Positions 59,042 to 64,000 of a stretch of 64,000 nucleotides of DNA are shown one piece after another (the first letter of the stretch is position 1; each line of letters starts with the position of its first letter). Source of the stretch: CAVYOD01 sp963770045 (GTDB lineage: Bacteria > Acidobacteriota > Aminicenantia > Aminicenantales > CAVYOD01). The position numbers and the translations under genes are program-made. The stretch spans positions 1-64,000 of the forward strand of contig CAVYOD010000007.1 of assembly GCA_963770045.1 (NCBI GenBank), given 5' to 3'. The notes beneath the pieces were generated by a model. The model was not told the DNA's origin and did not search any database. It was given only the letters and a program-made list of their open reading frames with translations.

Positions 59042-61162
59042 CTATTTTAGCTTCAGGATGCCTTTCTCGACCGCGCCGCTGAGGAGTTCTTTGACCGAGC
59101 TCATGGTGACTTTGCCATAGTAAAATTCACCACCTGAAAGCGCCTCCGCCCGGACGGCTCGATAGATATCCAGGAATGATCTTTTCCCATCGACGAAACA
59201 ATAGCATTCCTTGGCCATGATCGGGTGAAGCTCTGGCGAGCCGACAAACACGTCGCGCCGCTTGAAATATTCATCCAGGGAATCGATGTTGACGGGGATG
59301 CGTGCGGCCATTTCCTTTTCCTCGGCCGAGAGTCCCGGCAGTGGAAGCCTTTTCTCTCCCGACGTCAAGGAGATACAGGGAATCCAATTCCTGGATAAGG
59401 GCGGGAGCCATCTCGCCGAGTTTTTTGACCTGCTCCATCACGAACGAAGCGTTCCGTCCGCCCGGAGCGGCAAAAGTCAGGACCGACTCGAGGGCGCGGC
59501 GTTCCCTGGCTGCGGCTTGCTCGAGGAGGTTCCTGGCGTCTTTATAAGATTGGGCATAGCTCCCTGCTTTCTTCTCCCGGAGATACAGAAGCGCTGTGTT
59601 CAGATCTTTGCCCAGCCTCTGCAGAGCCCGGGTGTAAATTTCGCTCGTCGAGCAAGGGGACATCTTCATCACCCGCATTGGCGACGAAGAGGGTTGCGGC
59701 GGCAACGATAAAAGCATTTCTTTTGAGTTGGGTCGGGTCAATATTCTGGAGGTCGTCATCGGTGGAGTGGATGTAGGGGTCGGGGTTGTTGATCAAGGCG
59801 ACGCCCGGGACACCGATAACTCCTTCGCAGAAGACTTCGTGATCCGAGCCGCCGCTGTGCGGGATGACCATGGCGTTGAACCTTTCCCGCGATCCGAGAA
59901 AGGAGAGGATGGGCTTCGAGAACGGCTGCCGTGTCCCGGCCTCCTCCGCGCCCATGAAACCGGTGTTGGTCAGGATGACGTAATCGGCGATCGACTCGAT
60001 CACGTCGTTCAAATAGCTCGGGAATAGAATAGGGGGTGCGGATGATGTGCTGAACCCTCGAGCCCATGCTCTGCCTCGCGCCGACCATGTCCTGATTGAT
60101 GTTGACCAGCATGTTCTTCCGTTCCTCCGGCTTCTCCCGGAAATACTGGTATTCGGACAGATGTTCGTTCGGCCACCAGAAAACGATGTCCCTTTTCGGC
60201 CGGGGGATCCTCCCTTCCTTGACAACACATTGATCGCCCGTCCGATCTCCAGAATGTTGGCGCAGCCGCTCCCGTTATCGTTGGCGGAAGTCCTTTCTTC
60301 ATCCAGATGGGCGGTCAGGACAATATCCTGGTTGTGGATTTGGGACCCCTTGATTTCGGCCCAGAGGTAAGCCTGCTCCGCCGGTTGCCTGATCACGGTC
60401 TCGATGTCGGCCCGGACCTTGACGGGCCGATTCCTGTGATTTCGCGCTGCCTGAGGACGTCCTGAAGCAATGCCGTACTGCCTTGCCGAAATCATGGAAG
60501 CCCCAAGGTTCACGCTTTCCTTCAGGGCATTTGATCGGGACCTTGACATAGCCGACCTGGTCGGGAGTATCGAACCGGGCGTCCGGGATGGATGGTATAA
60601 GAAGAAATGACGCCCAGGGCGCCTCGCTCCCAAACGGCGGTCCTAATGGCCAGGCTCGGAGCCCCGGTGGTCAGGACGATTTTGCCCGCCGACATCCAGG
60701 CCGCTGAAATCTTCCGCTGAGGCCCCTCGCCCGATGTCAACGAGTTCGGCGGTCACGTGCGCTGAGCGGCTGAACACGGTCAAAGAGACCGAGACGTCGT
60801 CGAAGTCGCCAAGTTTCATCTCCTCGGGCTCCACCAGCCACAGCTTGGCGGAGACGGGATCCCAGCTCAGGCCGCCCTCGAATTTTTGTTTGACGACCTG
60901 GATATTCTCGAGCCCGCACGACTTGGCCAGGCCGGCCAGCATGTTCGCGGCATTGATAAACGCCTGCGATCCCATGATGCGATGAAAGGGGGTAAGCGCT
61001 CGGACATAATTGAAGGCCTTGTCGCCCGGAGATCTCGTTCCTCAGGATCAGGGACAATTTTTCCGGGATGAAAGGGCTCTCCTGCGCTTTGAGAAACGAA
61101 GAAAAACAGAACCCGATGATCACCAACGAAACAACCAGTCGGATGATCCTTGATTTCAACAT
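59042..61162 (-). pseudogene. M28-family peptidase, multiply frameshifted
   Basis: Leader (SRIIRLVVSLVIIGFCFSSF) after GGAGG, start 61162. Later frames give the zinc motif region QIHNQDIVLTAHLDEERTSA and NDNGSGCANILEI, the M28 (AHLD... D-N-x-S-G) signature, and NTGFMGAEEAGTRQPFSKPI plus HSGGSDHEVF (later zinc ligands). The C-terminal frame is a separate helical stretch (LLSGAVEKGILKLK at 59042). Five or more frame changes are needed. As sequenced it cannot make an active peptidase. M28 enzymes are exported aminopeptidases or carboxypeptidases. Confidence 0.78.
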
Positions 61163-61397
61163 GACGAACCTCCGCCGATGATTTCCCGGGGGTAAGCTCA
61201 AAGAAAAACAATACCCCGATCAAGCGGCGAATATATCACGTCTTTCGACAGTGTGGCAAATGACTCAAACCTCGTGCTTCGCGGCGATGGGCATTCTTCG
61301 CCCGACTCCGAAGGCCTTGGTCGTAACCTTCAAGCCGGGAGGGACTGATGAAGAATTCGGGAAACGATTTGATAAGGAATGGCTTGGCTAAACCGGA

Positions 61398-61688
61398 TTA
61401 GTACCGGCTTCCGCCGCCGAATCCGCCCCCGTTCCGGGGTCTATCGGTGCGCGGCCGGGCTTCATTGACAGTTAAGGTCCGCCCTTTCAAGTCTTTGCGA
61501 TTCAAGCTGCTGATGGCTTTTTCGGCCTCTGCTTTGTCCGGCATCTCAACGAAGCCGAACCCTCTTGAATCACCGCTAAACTTGTCTTTGATGATGGAAA
61601 CAGTGGTGACGGTTCCGTAGGCCTCAAAGGCCGCGCGGAGCTCGGTTTCACTGAGATCCCGCAACAGATTTCCTGCGTAGATGTTCAT
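61398..61688 (-). CDS. RRM-type RNA-binding protein with glycine-rich tail
   Basis: A single RRM of about 80 residues with RNP-2 (NIYAGNLL) and RNP-1 (RGFGFVEM), followed by a Gly/Arg-rich tail (RPRNGGGFGGGSRY). This is the small bacterial RRM (Rbp) family, linked with cold response in cyanobacteria and others. AAAGGAG is right before ATG at 61694, so I use the second ATG (61688), spaced seven bases. Intact. Confidence 0.93.
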   Translation of the reverse strand: MNIYAGNLLRDLSETELRAAFEAYGTVTTVSIIKDKFSGDSRGFGFVEMPDKAEAEKAISSLNRKDLKGRTLTVNEARPRTDRPRNGGGFGGGSRY

Positions 61689-61808
61689 ACTCATCTCCTT
61701 TTAAAATTTGAACGACATAAAGGAGAGGAGTATGACCGATCAGGGCCTGTGCCCCCTTCCTTTACTATTCCAATTTAGTATAGCACAAAAGGGCTCTATA
61801 ATCATGCT

Positions 61809-62762
61809 TTATTTCTCTCTACAAAAAGAAAGGGCCTGGACCTCGCACATCCGGCGGAGGTTCCGCCGAAAAAGTTCGATGTCCTCGCTCAGACCAAGGG
61901 ATCCGAACTTGTCAGAAACGGACTTGCGCAAACGGTCGTCAGTTATATCTCCGTCTCTGAGGAATGCTTCTGTCTCATCGACGCTGAAGGAGACGCCTGT
62001 GCTCTCACGCCTCAACAGCCCTTTGTTGGCCGGACAGACCTTCTGGCACTTTAAGCACCCGACCAGACAGTCGGGAGAAGGCGGTCGGAGGCCCTCCGGA
62101 ATCGGACGCTTCGACTCCGAGAAAAGAGTGTAGCACCGCTCCGCGTGGATCAAGAACCGCTCTTCGGTGATGGCCTTCATGGGACAGGCCTTGACGCAGG
62201 CCCGGCAGGAGGAACAGAGGCCCAGTTTGGTGTCTGCTTCGGGCCTGAGGCTCGCCGCACCTTCCAGGGGGTGCTCAAGAACATAGCCGGCGAGTTGAAA
62301 ATAACTCCCGTATTCGGGTGTATAAGTAATGTTATTCCTGCCATAACAGACTAGCCCGATCGCGGCGGCAAGGGATTTTAACGGCGCGTGGAGAGTTTCT
62401 ATCCGATCGTCAGGGCCGAGAGCGTTTTGGATCAGGTCAAGCCGGACTTTTTCAAAGAGCGGACGATAATCCACATACGTCGGCGGGAGCACAACTTCGA
62501 TGCGTCGGCCTTCGAACTCAAAGCTCACGGTGTGCGCGGGCCGCGGAATCACGACGAGAAGGAGCGCGCCGGGCCTTCGGATCGAGCTTCCTTCAAGATA
62601 TTTGAAAAAGGCCAGGTTTTCTTCGTAGAAACCGGGCGCGAACTCGCCGTCCGCTTTTCGCTTCGCTAATCTGTTTTTGATATTCTCGAGAATCCCGATA
62701 TCGACGAAGCCGACCTTATAGCCCCTCTCCTTTGCCCAACTGAACACATTCTGTTGGATCAT
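61809..62762 (-). CDS. Double 4Fe-4S reductase, QueG-like
   Basis: Two clusters are visible in the C-terminal half: CSSCRACVKACP and CLVGCLKCQKVCP, each the C-x2-C-x2-C-x3-C(P) type with the remote cysteines. The arrangement matches epoxyqueuosine reductase (QueG)-like proteins, but the N-terminal cobalamin-binding half is shorter and diverged, and no tRNA-binding motif is obvious. AAAGGAGG precedes ATG at 62762. It is divergent from the CGNR regulator, which probably regulates it. Intact. The substrate may be other than epoxyqueuosine. Confidence 0.85.
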   Translation of the reverse strand: MIQQNVFSWAKERGYKVGFVDIGILENIKNRLAKRKADGEFAPGFYEENLAFFKYLEGSSIRRPGALLLVVIPRPAHTVSFEFEGRRIEVVLPPTYVDYRPLFEKVRLDLIQNALGPDDRIETLHAPLKSLAAAIGLVCYGRNNITYTPEYGSYFQLAGYVLEHPLEGAASLRPEADTKLGLCSSCRACVKACPMKAITEERFLIHAERCYTLFSESKRPIPEGLRPPSPDCLVGCLKCQKVCPANKGLLRRESTGVSFSVDETEAFLRDGDITDDRLRKSVSDKFGSLGLSEDIELFRRNLRRMCEVQALSFCREK

Positions 62763-62831
62763 CTGACTTCAACCTCCTTTAGGCGCCAGAACCTTCTCAT
62801 AAGAGGCTCCTGGCGGCCCCGAAAGGTTTCC

Positions 62832-62867
62832 CATGTAACTCCCAATAGTTATATAGAGAGTTACATG
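62832..62867. promoter_or_regulatory. Inverted repeat between divergent genes, likely operator
   Basis: CATGTAACTC (62832-62841) and GAGTTACATG (62858-62867) are exact reverse complements separated by 16 bases. The block lies between the starts of the QueG-like gene (62762) and the CGNR gene (62922), both outward. This is a plausible binding site for the CGNR protein acting on both promoters. Confidence 0.7.
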
Positions 62868-62921
62868 TTGCAAATTATCACGATTTGGTGTAATTGTCAA
62901 TAGGGAGATTGGATTATTACA

Positions 62922-63479
62922 ATGGAAGAAGAAATCTGGTTGGACCTGCTGAACAGCGATTGGCATGACTACCGGGGAACAGGAAAGCACGAGGACCGCC
63001 TCGACAATCCCCAATGGGTTAAGGATTTCTTCAACCGTTGGAGACTCGATCTCTCCGAGATCTCGAAGGAGAGGGTTAAGGCTTCTCTCCGAGATCTGAG
63101 AGCCGTTATTCTCCGGATAGCAAAGCAGGCTGCGGCGGGAAAAAAGCTTGGTCCCAAGGCCCTAGAGGGACTCAACCCGGTCTTCGTCCACTCCCCTCTT
63201 ATCAGGCGGCTCGATCTCGAGACAGGCAGGCTTCAGATAATGCTCGTCCCCGTCGCGGGGAAGCTCGAGTCCGCCCTCGGTGAAATCGCCGGCTCCTTTG
63301 CCGAAGCTCTGGCCCGAGGTGCTCCGTCGAGAATCAAGATCTGCAAAAACAAAGACTGTTTCTGGGTCTTTTACGACAGGAGCAAGAACAAGAGCCGTAA
63401 ATGGTGCGAAGGGGCCACTTGCGGAAACTTGATGAAGGTCCGGCGCTTTCGCGAGAAGCACCGCAAAAGTCAAACCTGA
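62922..63479 (+). CDS. CGNR-type zinc-finger regulator (ABATE family)
   Basis: The C-terminal zinc finger reads CKNKDCFWVFYDRSKNKSRK and WCEGATCGN, the CGNR finger, here with CGNL in place of CGNR. The N-terminal half (ABATE domain, WLDLLNSDWHDYRGTGKHED) follows the family pattern with Asn and Asp. AGGGAG precedes ATG at 62922. Transcription regulators of this type are usually autoregulatory and bind small ligands or radicals; the adjacent QueG-like gene and inverted repeat fit one regulon. Intact. Confidence 0.9.
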   Translation: MEEEIWLDLLNSDWHDYRGTGKHEDRLDNPQWVKDFFNRWRLDLSEISKERVKASLRDLRAVILRIAKQAAAGKKLGPKALEGLNPVFVHSPLIRRLDLETGRLQIMLVPVAGKLESALGEIAGSFAEALARGAPSRIKICKNKDCFWVFYDRSKNKSRKWCEGATCGNLMKVRRFREKHRKSQT

Positions 63480-63656
63480 CCGAAAGGCGTTCCCCAAAGC
63501 AAATTCAATATGCTTTTTCTTGACAAAAGGGACGAAATGACCGAGACGGACGAGCTAGACGTCCTCATCGTTTGACCCCAACTTCTTGCTGTGCTATAAG
63601 TTAGGAAGTCAAACTGCGCCGTAGAGCGAACGAACAAGATAGGAAAAAGATCTCAC

Positions 63657-64000
63657 ATGGTCACTGTGAGGTTTGCGCCGAGCCCGACAGGTTATCTCCA
63701 CCTGGGGAGCGCGAGGACCGCCCTTTTCAACTGGCTTTTTGCCCGACACGCGGGCGGGAAGTTTCTGCTCCGGGTAGAAGACACGGACCTCAAGCGCTCG
63801 GACTCAAGATTTCTGGATGAGATCTTGAAGGACCTCGCCTGGCTCGGGCTTGACTGGGACGGAGAGCCGCTCTTCCAGAGCCGGAGGTTTGAGCTCTATC
63901 GGGAGAAGGCCGCCGCATCTCCTCGCCGCCGGAAAAGCCTTTCGGGAAGGCGACGCGATCATTTATAAGATCGAGCCGGGCCGGACGATCGAAGTCCACG
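63657..64000 (+). CDS. gltX: Glutamyl-tRNA synthetase, N-terminal part (runs off the window)
   Basis: MVTVRFAPSPTGYLHLGSARTALFNWLFARHAGG is the class I GluRS opening, with HLGS as the HIGH motif, then FLLRVEDTDLKRSD and LAWLGLDWDGEP. Two frames are needed: at about 63,910 the frame moves one base and continues HLLAAGKAFREGDAIIYKIE to the window edge. GluRS charges tRNA-Glu. The KMSKS motif and anticodon domains are beyond the end. The single indel may be a sequencing error. Confidence 0.93.

Noticed and set aside
1..64000. CRISPR arrays, tRNA or rRNA genes
   Set aside because: No regular spaced repeats, no tRNA cloverleaf and no rRNA segment were recognised; short tRNAs could be missed by eye.

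Overview
This is a bacterial contig or metagenome-assembled chromosome segment, GC-rich apart from one AT-rich island. The gene content is Gram-negative: an AsmA/DUF1318 envelope pair, a GT4-GT9 glycosyltransferase, and many exported peptidases and amidases. A peptide- and glycan-degrading Acidobacteriota or Aminicenantota-like organism would fit, but that is inference from gene content, with no marker-gene test. Frameshifts are common, from none in some genes to five or more in others. Either the assembly carries many indel errors or part of the region is decaying.

Layout. 0-8 kb: sigma-54 response regulator with MFS transporter, a large palindromic element, then an AsmA/YdbH-like protein with a YdbL-like DUF1318 lipoprotein. 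8-19 kb: arginase-fold protein, CocE/S15 hydrolase, a glycan block (GT4-GT9 fusion, coiled-coil protein, second GT4), creatininase-family protein and a thioester-reductase-like dehydrogenase. 19-31 kb: broken nitronate monooxygenase, DEAD-box helicase with an internal stop, broken S9 peptidase, D-aminoacylase-like amidohydrolase, small exported proteins, PH-domain/zinc-ribbon protein, FAD oxidoreductase and B12-binding radical SAM protein. 31-35.5 kb: ABC exporter pair and an intact S9 peptidase.

35.8-43.9 kb is the unusual part. A two-component island (sensor kinase, response regulator, hybrid kinase) lies between two members of a repeat family ending in GGGTCGGACCGAG...CGGTCCGACCCC. Inside it, about 2.37 kb (37,566-39,938) has only two C residues on the + strand. 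Reading selected T as C restores a PAS-PAS-PAS histidine kinase and the start of a response regulator, so this is strand-specific C-to-T conversion of ordinary coding DNA. A second, graded patch (about 41,353-42,430) lies in the PAS/HisKA part of the hybrid kinase.

43.9-64 kb: two flavodoxin-fold reductases with a TetR regulator and a perfect palindromic operator, penicillin acylase, M14 carboxypeptidase, a membrane-anchored protein, a recent 1.67-kb tandem duplication of a transglutaminase-like gene and part of a GH9 gene, a GT39-like membrane protein, broken M28 peptidase, RRM protein, a double-4Fe-4S QueG-like protein divergent from a CGNR regulator with an inverted repeat between them, and the start of gltX.
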